A stretch of 64,000 nucleotides of DNA from Arthrobacter sp. Bi83 (GCF_918698095.1 NZ_CAKKLY010000023.1:1-64000); one strand, 5' to 3'. Positions 48,004-55,988 are shown, counted from the first letter of the stretch. Numbers and translations are program-made. Notes: a model not told the origin generated them from the sequence alone.

Positions 48004-48076
48004 TCCTCCTTAGCTCAATTGGCAGAGCATTCGACTGTTAATCGAAGGGTTGCTGGTTCAAGTCCAGCAGGAGGAG
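48004..48076 (+). tRNA. tRNA-Asn (anticodon GTT), copy 1
   Basis: The 73-nt cloverleaf is complete. The acceptor stem TCCTCCT pairs with AGGAGGA, with discriminator G. The D-stem is GCTC/GAGC, the anticodon loop CTGTTAA carries GTT, and the T-arm is GCTGG-TTCAAGT-CCAGC. The 3' CCA is not encoded. A TTTGCTAGGCT promoter-like stretch lies about 20 bp upstream and a strong terminator follows at 48083. Confidence 0.96.
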
Positions 48077-48082
48077 CGCACT

Positions 48083-48117
48083 GTCCCCGTTCCGGCCTCC
48101 GGAACGGGGACTTTTTT
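48083..48117 (+). terminator. Rho-independent terminator after tRNA-Asn copy 1
   Basis: A perfect 13-bp stem (GTCCCCGTTCCGG with its complement) with a 3-nt loop and a TTTTTT run at 48112-48117. Confidence 0.9.
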
Positions 48118-48200
48118 ATACCCGGGCGGGGTATTTCTCCGCTCGGCCGGGCCGATTTCCCATAGCGCCGGAACCTTTGCTAATGTCATACCTGCTTCAT

Positions 48201-48273
48201 TCCTCCTTAGCTCAATTGGCAGAGCATTCGACTGTTAATCGAAGGGTTGCTGGTTCAAGTCCAGCAGGAGGAG
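48201..48273 (+). tRNA. tRNA-Asn (anticodon GTT), copy 2
   Basis: Identical in sequence to copy 1, 197 bp downstream, including about 6-7 flanking bases on each side (GCTTCAT before, CGCAC after). It has its own upstream TTTGCTAATGT and its own terminator. Confidence 0.96.
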
Positions 48274-48280
48274 CGCACAA

Positions 48281-48320
48281 AGTCCCGCAGCCGGCTCACC
48301 GCCGGCTGCGGGACTTTTTT
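48281..48320 (+). terminator. Rho-independent terminator after tRNA-Asn copy 2
   Basis: A perfect 15-bp stem (AGTCCCGCAGCCGGC with its complement), a 5-nt loop and TTTTTT ending at 48320. It overlaps nothing, but lies close to the end of the convergent gene. Confidence 0.9.
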
Positions 48321-48343
48321 CATGTTCTGGTGTGGGCCTGCTT

Positions 48344-48751
48344 TCAGACGAAATCCATCTCGACCTGGAGGAACCGTTCGGCCTCGGCCACGGCGGCTGC
48401 GAAGGCCTCACTCTCGGTGGGCGGGGTGCGGGGCTGCCGCGGATGCCACTCGTGCGGCGAGGAGTGCACGCGGGTGAAGCCGCCGTCGGGCGGGGCATAG
48501 AAGATGCCGAAGCGCTGCACAGGCCACTCCGGGGAGGTCTCCGGGGCCACGAGCAATGCCGCGTTGAAGGCCGGATTGAACCATTGGGCAATGGGGCGGC
48601 GGCGGTCCTCGGTGAAAAGTCCCGCCGCATAGAGAGCTGCCGACTGCGCACTGGTCTGGGTGCACAGCCGGTCCCACCACAACGGCAGTATGCCGGCGTC
48701 GCACCGCTGCCACGTGGCCGGGAGTGGGTGATGATCCTGCCAGTGGGGCAC
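48344..48751 (-). CDS. Hypothetical protein
   Basis: A 135-residue protein with no motif that I recognise. It is rich in Trp and Pro (CDAGILPLWWDRLCTQTSAQ, QWFNPAFNAAL, GIFYAPPDGGF), has no membrane segment and ends with an acidic helix (AEAERFLQVEMDFV). Codon use fits a real gene and it is not the antisense of a better frame. Start GTG 48751 has only a weak ribosome site. Confidence 0.55.
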   Translation of the reverse strand: MPHWQDHHPLPATWQRCDAGILPLWWDRLCTQTSAQSAALYAAGLFTEDRRRPIAQWFNPAFNAALLVAPETSPEWPVQRFGIFYAPPDGGFTRVHSSPHEWHPRQPRTPPTESEAFAAAVAEAERFLQVEMDFV

Positions 48752-48828
48752 GTATCAACTTTATCTCGCAGCGGGCCGCGCGGAACAGACCCGTGCGGAG
48801 CCTCCGGGGCGCCGGGGGGTGCCTGTCC

Positions 48829-49008
48829 TCAGGGCCGGTTCCAGGGCCCCGGATTGACCCGGTACAGCAGCGCGGAGCCCGCCACGGCACCGAGGATGAT
48901 GCCCATCGCAGCGTTGCCAACGGCCCTGCCGGCAAAGTAGCCTGCGACGCCGCCAAGGATCGCTCCGAGGAACAGCCCGCGGCGGTTGCGGTGCGGTTTT
49001 CGAGTCAT
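48829..49008 (-). CDS. Small glycine-rich membrane protein
   Basis: A 59-residue protein with a basic N-terminus (MTRKPHRNRRG) and one or two short hydrophobic segments with glycine-zipper spacing (LFLGAILGGVAGYFAGRAVG, IILGAVAGSALLY). It resembles small envelope proteins of unknown role. Start ATG 49008 has no clear ribosome site. It lies between the hypothetical protein gene and a 15-bp repeat cluster. Confidence 0.55.
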   Translation of the reverse strand: MTRKPHRNRRGLFLGAILGGVAGYFAGRAVGNAAMGIILGAVAGSALLYRVNPGPWNRP

Positions 49009-49053
49009 GCGGCCAGCGTACCCGCGGACAGTGTGCGTCGGTGGCTCCGTGTA

Positions 49054-49121
49054 TTGCTGGACCTTGGCTTGCTGGACCTCGCCTTGCTGGACCTTCGCAT
49101 GGCTGGACCTTGGCTTGCTGG
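49054..49121. repeat. 15-bp imperfect tandem repeat
   Basis: About four and a half copies of TTGCTGGACCTTGGC and variants run from 49054 to about 49121 in the short gap between the small membrane protein and the MFS exporter. On the minus strand the frame would read AKVQQ-like units, but no start precedes them. Confidence 0.75.
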
Positions 49122-49130
49122 TTCCGCGAA

Positions 49131-50351
49131 TCAGTGGATCGACGGCACGGTCCTGGGGCGGACCACGATCCACAGGGCTGCGGCTGCGAGGAAGATGCAG
49201 CAGGCCTGGACTGCACCCATGGGCGTGGCCGAACTGCCGCCCAGCCAACCCACCACCGGTGAGATGATGCCGGCCATGAGGAAGGTGGAGGCACCCAGCA
49301 GGGACGCAGCCGTGCCCGCCTGCGCGCCGTGGCTGGCCAGGGCGAGGACCTGGACGCTCGGGAAGGTGAAGCCTGTCCCGAGGATGTAGAACCAGAGCGG
49401 GACCATCACGCCCCAGAGCCCGAATCCCAGCTGGTCGAAGACGACGATCAGCAGGGCCATCAGGAACATCCAGGCGGTGGAGCCGGCCAGAATCCATTGG
49501 GGCGGGACCCGCCGGATGAGCCTCGAACTGGTCTGGACCCCGGCCACGATACCCAGTGAATTGATGCCGAACAGCAGGCCATATTGCTGCGGCGTGAAAC
49601 CGTAGATGTCCTGGAAGAGGAATGGCGACGCGGACAGGTATGTAAACAGGCCGCCGAAGTTCATGCCGCCGACCAAAAGGAGGCCGACGAAGATCCGGTC
49701 GGAGAAGAGCTTGCGGTACCGCTCGCGGGCCGTCATCCCGGACTGGCCGCGTTTCTCACGCGGCAGCGTCTCGCGGACCAGCAACGTCGCGGCGATGATC
49801 ACCAAAGAGCCGTAGCAGGCCAGGAAAACGAAGATGCCCGGCCACGGCATGGCCAGCAGCAGCTGGGATCCGATCACGGGAGCAAGGATGGGTGCCAGGC
49901 CGTTGACCAGGGCCATGCGGGAGAACATCCGCACCATGGCGTAGCCGCTGAACAGGTCGCGCACCATGGCCATGGCCACCACGCCTCCGCCGGCGGCACC
50001 GATGCCCATCAGGACGCGGAACAGGCCGAGGGTTCCGATGTCTGTGGACAGCGAAGCCCCCACGGAGGCGGCAATGTGCACGGCGGTGGCCAGGATGAGC
50101 GGCAGCCGCCGGCCGAACTTGTCGCTGAACGGGCCCACCACCAGTTGCCCCAGCGCGAAGCCGACGGTGGTGCCTGTCAGGGTCAGCTGGACGGCGGCCT
50201 CCGAAACGTTCAGGCTTGCCTCCAGCGCGGGGAAGGCGGGCAGATAGAGGTCCACCGTGAAGGGTCCCAGGGCGGTGAGGGCACCAAGAAGAAGGATGTA
50301 CCGGAATTTCTGGCGGCGGCTCAGGGCGTCGCCCGGGTTGGTGGTGGTCAC
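49131..50351 (-). CDS. Bcr/CflA family multidrug efflux MFS transporter
   Basis: A 406-residue drug:H+ antiporter of the twelve-helix type. Motif A is GPFSDKFGRRLPLILATAVH. The Bcr/CflA group pattern YLPAFPALEASLNVSEAAVQ opens the protein, and helix 4-5 has MGIGAAGGGVVAMAMVRDLF. Substrates in this family include bicyclomycin, chloramphenicol and sulfonamides, but none is predicted here. Start GTG 50351 has AGGA 9 bp upstream; TTG 50360 is an alternative. Confidence 0.87.
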   Translation of the reverse strand: MTTTNPGDALSRRQKFRYILLLGALTALGPFTVDLYLPAFPALEASLNVSEAAVQLTLTGTTVGFALGQLVVGPFSDKFGRRLPLILATAVHIAASVGASLSTDIGTLGLFRVLMGIGAAGGGVVAMAMVRDLFSGYAMVRMFSRMALVNGLAPILAPVIGSQLLLAMPWPGIFVFLACYGSLVIIAATLLVRETLPREKRGQSGMTARERYRKLFSDRIFVGLLLVGGMNFGGLFTYLSASPFLFQDIYGFTPQQYGLLFGINSLGIVAGVQTSSRLIRRVPPQWILAGSTAWMFLMALLIVVFDQLGFGLWGVMVPLWFYILGTGFTFPSVQVLALASHGAQAGTAASLLGASTFLMAGIISPVVGWLGGSSATPMGAVQACCIFLAAAALWIVVRPRTVPSIH

Positions 50352-50533
50352 AGAGATCAATCCTAGGGCGCAAAGATCATACTTTTACAGCGTTGGAGGG
50401 CTCGCCGGGAAGAAATTCCAGAAGTTGCGGCTGACCCTGAATGATAGTTTTGTCAGCGGGGGCGCGCTGAGCCACACGCGGGCCCCGCAACAGCCGAAGA
50501 AGAATCGACTAGGGAACCAGTTAGGCGGAACCT

Positions 50534-51421
50534 ATGAGCGGGCGTCACAGCGGGCGGGCCAACCAGGGATTGCGTATAACTGCGCTGCCAAAAACGTTGA
50601 AACTCATCTTTAAACTGGCGCCGCGCCAGCTCAACGACGAGATTGCCCTGGCCAAGTTCGAGGTCAAGCGCAAGGGCAAACAGCTCGGCGTTGCCGGAGC
50701 CTTCTTTGGTGTGGCCGCCGTCTTCCTGGCGTTCCTGGTGACCGGGCTGATCGTCGCAGCCATCATGGGGCTCGCCACCGTGATGCCGGCCTGGCTCGCG
50801 GCGCTTCTGGTGTGCGCGGTATTCCTCCTCATCGCGCTGATTGGCGGGCTTATCGGCCTCCGGAAGTTCAAGAAGGCCATGCCGCTGGTCCCCGAGGAAA
50901 CCATCCGCGGCCTGAAGCATGACCTTGGGATCGCCAAGGAGGGCTCGGACTTCGACGCTGCCTTGCTGGATCCCAACTCGCCCCAGGCCAAGGCAGCCAA
51001 GGAAGCCAAGGCTGCGGCCAAAGCCAAAGCCAAGGCGGACAAAGAAGCGAAGGCTGCCGCAGAGGCCGTTGACGTGCCGGCCGTTACTGAGCCCGAACTT
51101 CACCGCCGCCTGGCGCAGCGCCGCGAACACCTGACGGGGGTCCGCGACGAACTCAGCGAGGAAATCGACGTCAAGACCCAGGCCCAGGCCCTGCTCGGCA
51201 CAGCCAGGCACCGCCTGGACCAGGGCAAGGACAAGCTCAAGGACGGCAAGGAGCGCGTAGGCGAAAAGTTTGCGGCCTTGTCCGCTTCAGCGTCTTCCTC
51301 CGGAGGCACGGCCGCAGGTTCCTTGCCGGAACAGCTGGAGGCACGGTGGAAGCCGCTGCTCGCCTTCGCCGCGTCCACCGCCGTTCTGCTTGCCCTGCTG
51401 CGCAAACTGTTCAAGAGCTGA
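50534..51421 (+). CDS. Holin-X/phage_holin_3_6-like membrane protein
   Basis: A 295-residue protein. It has an N-terminal amphipathic segment (LKLIFKLAPRQLNDEIALAK), then two adjacent membrane helices (VAAVFLAFLVTGLIVAAIMG and LAALLVCAVFLLIALIGGLI). A long Lys/Ala/Glu-rich coiled region follows (about residues 150-180), and a C-terminal hydrophobic helix ends in RKLFKS. The first part fits the actinobacterial Holin-X family. Such genes are chromosomal in many Actinobacteria and no phage gene is nearby. The function is unknown. Confidence 0.72.
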   Translation: MSGRHSGRANQGLRITALPKTLKLIFKLAPRQLNDEIALAKFEVKRKGKQLGVAGAFFGVAAVFLAFLVTGLIVAAIMGLATVMPAWLAALLVCAVFLLIALIGGLIGLRKFKKAMPLVPEETIRGLKHDLGIAKEGSDFDAALLDPNSPQAKAAKEAKAAAKAKAKADKEAKAAAEAVDVPAVTEPELHRRLAQRREHLTGVRDELSEEIDVKTQAQALLGTARHRLDQGKDKLKDGKERVGEKFAALSASASSSGGTAAGSLPEQLEARWKPLLAFAASTAVLLALLRKLFKS

Positions 51422-51476
51422 GTGTTGCCCTGAACTCTGACAGGAAGACACCGCCGGCCATGGAGAGGGGGACCGG

Positions 51477-52097
51477 ATGAGGTTTATCGGCGCTGGTTCC
51501 CGGCCCGGCCAGCCGCACGTCGATCACGATCTGGTCTTCACTGTCCCCAATCTCATCACGGTGCTGCGCTTCATGGGCGTGCCGCTTTTCATCTGGCTCG
51601 TGCTGGCACAGAAGGAATACGGGTTCGCCGTGCTGGTGCTCGCCATCATGGGCAGCACCGACTGGGTGGACGGTTACGTTGCCCGCCGGTTCAACCAGGC
51701 CTCCAAGCTGGGCAGGGTCATGGACCCTATCGCTGACAGGCTGGCGCTGCTCTCCGTGGCGGTGACGCTGGTGATCGCCGGTGTGGTGCAGTGGTGGTAC
51801 CTGGCTGCGCTCGTGATCCCCGACGCCGTGTTGCTGACCATGTCGCTCTTCTATTTCCACAGCCATCCGGATCTGCCGGTCAGCCGGATCGGCAAGGCCC
51901 GCACCGGCCTGCTGCTGCTGGGCACTCCGCTGCTGGTGCTGTCGAAGCTGGACATTCCTTCTGCCGCTGCCTTCTTTGTGGCCGCCTGGATCGTGCTCGG
52001 CCTGGGGCTGATCGGCCACTGGATTGCGGCCTACAACTATTTCTGGGCCATCCGCCGGAAGGGCACGATGCTTACTGCCGATGGCGGGGACAGCTGA
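51477..52097 (+). CDS. CDP-alcohol phosphatidyltransferase family protein
   Basis: A 206-residue membrane enzyme that moves a phosphatidyl or similar group from a CDP-linked donor to an alcohol. The complete signature D-x2-D-G-x2-A-R-x8-G-x3-D-x3-D is present as DWVDGYVARR followed by GRVMDPIADR. About six membrane helices are seen. It may be PgsA-like, but the alcohol acceptor cannot be assigned. The stop overlaps the next gene start by one base. Confidence 0.9.
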   Translation: MRFIGAGSRPGQPHVDHDLVFTVPNLITVLRFMGVPLFIWLVLAQKEYGFAVLVLAIMGSTDWVDGYVARRFNQASKLGRVMDPIADRLALLSVAVTLVIAGVVQWWYLAALVIPDAVLLTMSLFYFHSHPDLPVSRIGKARTGLLLLGTPLLVLSKLDIPSAAAFFVAAWIVLGLGLIGHWIAAYNYFWAIRRKGTMLTADGGDS

Positions 52098-53005
52098 TGG
52101 TGTGGCTTGCCGTTTTCCTTGCGGTGATGGGCGCGTTTTTCCTTGCCTTTGGCGCCCAGCGCCAGGGCAGCGCGGTCAAGGCCGATACCGGCGGCCTGGC
52201 CCTCAGCTCCAACGGGTTCCTTCGCCTCCTGCGCAACCGGCGGTGGGTCTTCGGCTTGCTGCTCCTGTGCACCGGCATGGTGATGAATGCGACCGCACTG
52301 GTCACAGCCCCGTTGACTGTGGTGCAGCCGATCGGTGCCATCGCGTTGGTGGTCACCACAGTGGTCAATTCCAAGGACCAAGGGCTGAGTATCAACCGGG
52401 CCACCGTAGTGGCCATCACCGCATGCGTCACCGGCTCCGCGCTGTTTGTCCTGCTTGCCGTGAACGTCACGCAGGAAAACCACCATGTGAGTTCCGACGA
52501 CGAACTCACCATTGTGCTGCTGCTCGCCCTTGCCGTGGGTATTTTCGGCACCCTCGCGGCCATGTTCAAGCACCGCATGAGTGCCTTTGTCTACATTCTT
52601 GGCGCCGGCGTGCTGTTCGGATTCGTGGCGGTGCTGACCAGGATTATCGGCAAGCACTTGCTCGACCCCAACGGCCTGGGCCTGCTGAACGTGCAGTGGT
52701 ATACCGTGCTCGCCATTGCCGCAGCAGGCGGGCTCGGATCCTGGTTTGTCCAGAGTGCCTACTCCACCGGGCCGCCTGATCTCGTGATCGCCGGCCTGAC
52801 CGTCATCGACCCCATTGTGGGCATCGCGATCGGCATCGCCATCCTGGGTGAGCTGCGGCCCGATGTCCACGCCGTGATGGCGATTGCCATGGGTACGGCG
52901 GCAACCCTTGCTATCGTGGGAGTAATCGCCCTCTCCCGGCACCATCCCGAGGTCACCAAGCGGAAGAAAGACGCTCGGAAGGCCGCTGGCAGGGCGTCCC
53001 ACTAG
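52097..53005 (+). CDS. DMT family/NIPA-like multispanning transporter
   Basis: A 302-residue membrane protein with nine or ten hydrophobic segments. N-terminal features are FLAFGAQRQGSAV and the helix VTAPLTVVQPIGAIALVVTT. A late helix has LTVIDPIVGIAIGIAILGE. The pattern is that of PF05653-type DMT proteins. Magnesium transport is the eukaryotic function, but it is unproven in bacteria. It begins in the TGATG overlap with the phosphatidyltransferase gene and should be co-translated. Confidence 0.8.
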   Translation: MVWLAVFLAVMGAFFLAFGAQRQGSAVKADTGGLALSSNGFLRLLRNRRWVFGLLLLCTGMVMNATALVTAPLTVVQPIGAIALVVTTVVNSKDQGLSINRATVVAITACVTGSALFVLLAVNVTQENHHVSSDDELTIVLLLALAVGIFGTLAAMFKHRMSAFVYILGAGVLFGFVAVLTRIIGKHLLDPNGLGLLNVQWYTVLAIAAAGGLGSWFVQSAYSTGPPDLVIAGLTVIDPIVGIAIGIAILGELRPDVHAVMAIAMGTAATLAIVGVIALSRHHPEVTKRKKDARKAAGRASH

Positions 53006-53102
53006 CCGACTTTTCACAGCGGGCCAGGCGCAAAACGTGCCAGCGGCCACCCGGCGTGGACAGCCGCAGCTGAACACGCCGTGACCACCAGGAGCTCTCC
53101 AC

Positions 53103-54299
53103 GTGACCATGCCCGATGCCCAGCCTCCCCTGACCATCCTCATTGCGGCCGACACCTATCCGCCCCACGTCAACGGAGCCGCCCAGTTCGGCTACCGGCT
53201 GGCGAAGGGCCTGACCGGCCGCGGACACAACGTCCATGTCCTTGCTTGCCGGCCAGACAAGGGCAGGAGCTTCACGGAGTTCCGCACGGAAGCAACCGTT
53301 CACCGCCTTCGCTCGCACGGCGTCTTCACGCATGAGTATTTCCGGATCTGCCTTCCCTGGGAGATCAAGAAGGAGATCAGCCTCCTGTTCGACAAGGTCC
53401 AGCCGGACGTGGTGCACATCCAAAGCCACTACATGATTGGTGAGCACGTGCTCTACGAGGCGGTGAAGCGTGGCATCCGGATAGTTGCCACGAACCACTT
53501 CATGCCGGAAAACCTCAATCCGTTCCTGCCGTTCCCGCAGTGGTTCAAGGACATCATCGGGAAGATTTCCTGGCGGGACATGGGCAAGGTGATGGGCCAG
53601 GCTGACGTCGTCACGACGCCCACACCGCTGGCGGCGAAGGCGATGCACCAGCACGCCTTCCTCCGCAAGGTCCTGCCGCTGTCCAACGGCATCGACTCGG
53701 CCGCTTACGAACTGAAGCCGGACGAGGTCATCAAGCCGCACGCCCATCCGACAGTGCTGTTTGCCGGCCGCCTGGCGGAGGAGAAGCACGTCGATGTGCT
53801 GATCAAGGCCGTGGCGGCCGCTCCCGCGGACTTGAATGTGCACCTGGAGATCGTTGGCGGCGGCGAGGTCCGCCCTGCCCTGGAGTCCCTCGTCCACCGG
53901 CTTGGACTGCAGGGCCGGGTGAAGTTCCTGGGCCTTGCCAGCGACGAAGAGCTCCGCGAGGCCTACATCCGGGCGGACATCTTCTGCATGCCGGGAACCG
54001 CCGAGTTGCAGTCCCTCGTTACCCTTGAGGCGATGTCCGCCTCTACTCCCGTGCTGCTGGCCGACGCCATGGCGCTACCGCACCTGGTACGGGACGGCGA
54101 GAACGGCTACCTGTTCACTCCGAATGACAGTGCGGACCTGTCAGAGAAGCTGACGCGGATCCTGCGCCTGCCGGCCGAGGAGCGGAAGGCCATGGGGCAC
54201 GCCAGCCGCTGCATGGTGGAGCCCCACAGCATCCAGGGGACCCTGCAGACCTTTGAGGATCTGTACCGCGGCGCGAGCTACGACGACAAAGTGGTCTAG
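53103..54299 (+). CDS. GT4 family glycosyltransferase
   Basis: A 398-residue retaining glycosyltransferase with a GT-B fold. The N-domain starts ILIAADTYPPHVNGAAQFGY, and PDVVHIQSHYMIGE and ATNHFMPENLNPF follow. The C-domain has LFAGRLAEEKHVDVLI and the donor-binding E-x7-E in GTAELQSLVTLEAMSAS. This layout resembles mannosyltransferases that build phosphatidylinositol mannosides or related glycolipids. Closeness to a CDP-alcohol phosphatidyltransferase supports a lipid acceptor (inference). Start GTG 53103 has AGGAG 8 bp upstream. Confidence 0.88.
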   Translation: MTMPDAQPPLTILIAADTYPPHVNGAAQFGYRLAKGLTGRGHNVHVLACRPDKGRSFTEFRTEATVHRLRSHGVFTHEYFRICLPWEIKKEISLLFDKVQPDVVHIQSHYMIGEHVLYEAVKRGIRIVATNHFMPENLNPFLPFPQWFKDIIGKISWRDMGKVMGQADVVTTPTPLAAKAMHQHAFLRKVLPLSNGIDSAAYELKPDEVIKPHAHPTVLFAGRLAEEKHVDVLIKAVAAAPADLNVHLEIVGGGEVRPALESLVHRLGLQGRVKFLGLASDEELREAYIRADIFCMPGTAELQSLVTLEAMSASTPVLLADAMALPHLVRDGENGYLFTPNDSADLSEKLTRILRLPAEERKAMGHASRCMVEPHSIQGTLQTFEDLYRGASYDDKVV

Positions 54300-54439
54300 A
54301 AGGACGTCGCCTGGAAGAAGGTCTTCTCTGGAAGCAGGCCGTCGAGGGGCGCGTGGTCTAAAGCCGTTCGCCAGTTTGCTAGAGTGTTTCTGCCCCTCAG
54401 ATGACGGGCCCCGGTCAGGGGCCCCGGAATCGGGGGCGG

Positions 54440-54513
54440 GGGGCTATAGCTCAGCTGGTTAGAGCGCGGGACTCATAATCCTAAGGTCCTCGGTTCAAGT
54501 CCGAGTAGCCCTA
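54440..54513 (+). tRNA. tRNA with CAT anticodon (probably Met; Ile2 not excluded)
   Basis: A 74-nt cloverleaf with acceptor GGGGCTA/TAGCCCT (G1-U72 wobble), D-stem GCTC/GAGC, anticodon loop CTCATAA and T-arm CTCGG-TTCAAGT-CCGAG. The G1-U72 pair and the lack of initiator features argue against initiator tRNA. A CAT anticodon is shared by elongator Met and by Ile2, which is modified to read AUA. The anticodon stem CGGGA/TCCTA has a C27-A43 mismatch. CCA is not encoded. Confidence 0.85.
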
Positions 54514-54525
54514 CCCGTTCTGCAC

Positions 54526-54563
54526 AGAGCCGTGACCGACGTTTCAACGTCGGTCACGGCTCT
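54526..54563 (+). terminator. Strong hairpin terminator after the CAT tRNA
   Basis: An 18-bp perfect stem (AGAGCCGTGACCGACGTT with its complement) with a 2-nt loop, or 17 bp with a 4-nt loop, followed by TTCTGCTTT. It ends the tRNA transcript. Confidence 0.85.
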
Positions 54564-54658
54564 TTCTGCTTTCCGGGGGGCCCGGTCTCCGGGCCTGCCT
54601 CGTTCCCCGGGAAGGATGTCGTTTCCGTGGGCTTTGTTTCCCGCGGCAACTGCGGTAA

Positions 54659-54674
54659 GTTACTGGTCAGTAAC
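54659..54674. promoter_or_regulatory. Palindromic operator candidate upstream of acyl-CoA dehydrogenase
   Basis: GTTACTGGTCAGTAAC is a perfect 7-bp inverted repeat with a 2-bp centre, 61 bp before the gene. Its size and form fit a TetR- or GntR-type operator. CATATCTTAGG directly downstream may hold the -10 region, so bound protein would block transcription. Confidence 0.6.
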
Positions 54675-54735
54675 ATATCTTAGGTGCAATGCCCGGAGTC
54701 TCTCAGGTCACTGCTGATCACCGCGAAGGAACACC

Positions 54736-55926
54736 ATGTCCGAAGCCGCAATTGACATCAACAACCTTCCCTATGCCGACGGAGACTTTTTCGCCTTCGA
54801 GCAGTTGCTCAACAGCAAGGAGCAGGACCGGCTGGCCGAGATCCGCGCTTTCCTGGCCCGCGAGGTGAAGCCCATTGCGGTGGACTGCTGGAACCGTGGC
54901 GAGTTCCCCATGGAACTGATTCCCAAGCTGGCCGAGATCGACCTCGTCAGCCCAGTGCGGCGCCAGGGCTACTCCAATCTTTTTGCCGGCATTGTGCACG
55001 CGGAAGTCACCCGGGCGGATACGTCCATCGCCACGTTCATGGGCGTCCACGACGGCCTTTTCACCGGATCCATAGAAGCGCTGGCCTCCCGGGAACAGCA
55101 GGATGCCTGGCTGCCGGACATTTACTCCCTCAAGAAGATCGGCGCCTTCGGCCTGACGGAACCGCTGGGCGGCTCCGACGTTGCGGGCGGAACCCGCACC
55201 ACGGCACGGCGCGACGGCGACCACTGGATCCTCAATGGCGCCAAGCGCTGGATCGGCAATGCCACATTCTCGGACTGGGTGGTCATCTATGCCCGGGATG
55301 TGACCGACAACCAGGTGAAGGGCTTTCTGGTGGACACCACCCTCCCCGGGTTCAGCGCCACCAAGATCGAGAACAAGATCTCCCTCCGGACGGTCCAGAA
55401 CGCGGACATCACACTCGAGAACGTGGCAGTCCCGGAGTTCTTCAAGCTGGCCAACGCCGACAGTTTCCGCGACACCAACAAGGTCCTCAAGGTCACACGC
55501 CTCGCCGTGGCCTGGCAGGCTGTGGGCCAGCAGCTGGCCGCCTTCGACGTCGCCCGCCGCTACGCTGTGGAACGCCATCAGTTCGGACGCCCGCTGGCCT
55601 CCTTCCAGCTGGTGCAAAGCCAGCTTGTGCAGATCCTGGGGAATGCCGTCAGCTCCATGGGCATGATGGTCCGCCTGTCACAGCTGGAAGACGCCGGGCA
55701 GGCCAAGGACGAACAATCAGCGCTTGCAAAGGCCTTTACGACCGCCCGCATGCGGGAAAGCGTGGCCATGGGCCGCAGCCTGCTGGGCGGAAACGGCATC
55801 GTCACCGACTTCGAGATGGCCAAGATCTTCGCCGACGCCGAGGCCGTCTACTCCTACGAAGGGACGCACGAAGTGAACACCCTGGTCACGGGGCGCGCCA
55901 TCACCGGCGTTTCGGCCATCGTCTAG
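54736..55926 (+). CDS. Acyl-CoA dehydrogenase, glutaryl-CoA-dehydrogenase-like
   Basis: A 396-residue FAD enzyme that introduces a double bond into an acyl-CoA. It has the FAD-binding FGLTEPLGGSDVAGGT and WILNGAKRWIGNATFSD. The C-terminal SYEGTHEVNTLVTGRAITG is close to the segment of glutaryl-CoA dehydrogenases that holds the catalytic glutamate. The central VDTTLPGFSATKIENKISLR also fits that branch. Glutaryl-CoA (lysine/tryptophan breakdown) is the best guess, not proven. It stands alone with a palindromic operator upstream. Its stop lies in a duplicated 15-bp segment. Confidence 0.88.
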   Translation: MSEAAIDINNLPYADGDFFAFEQLLNSKEQDRLAEIRAFLAREVKPIAVDCWNRGEFPMELIPKLAEIDLVSPVRRQGYSNLFAGIVHAEVTRADTSIATFMGVHDGLFTGSIEALASREQQDAWLPDIYSLKKIGAFGLTEPLGGSDVAGGTRTTARRDGDHWILNGAKRWIGNATFSDWVVIYARDVTDNQVKGFLVDTTLPGFSATKIENKISLRTVQNADITLENVAVPEFFKLANADSFRDTNKVLKVTRLAVAWQAVGQQLAAFDVARRYAVERHQFGRPLASFQLVQSQLVQILGNAVSSMGMMVRLSQLEDAGQAKDEQSALAKAFTTARMRESVAMGRSLLGGNGIVTDFEMAKIFADAEAVYSYEGTHEVNTLVTGRAITGVSAIV

Positions 55927-55946
55927 TGGTCCGGCCATCGTCTAGT
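55913..55946 (+). repeat. 15-bp exact duplication spanning the acyl-CoA dehydrogenase stop
   Basis: CGGCCATCGTCTAGT occurs at 55913-55927 and 55932-55946, a period of 19 bp. The gene stop TAG (55924-55926) is inside the first copy. Confidence 0.9.
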
Positions 55947-55988
55947 CAGCGCCGGTACCAGCCGGCTGCCCCCTCCTGACGCGTGCGG

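Noticed and set aside
48004..48273. Integrated element using the tRNA-Asn repeat as attachment sites
   Set aside because: Only 124 bp separate the two copies and this space holds just a terminator and a promoter-like stretch.
50534..51421. Prophage remnant suggested by a holin-like gene
   Set aside because: No integrase, capsid, tail, lysin or att-like repeats are nearby, and this holin-like family is common on actinobacterial chromosomes.
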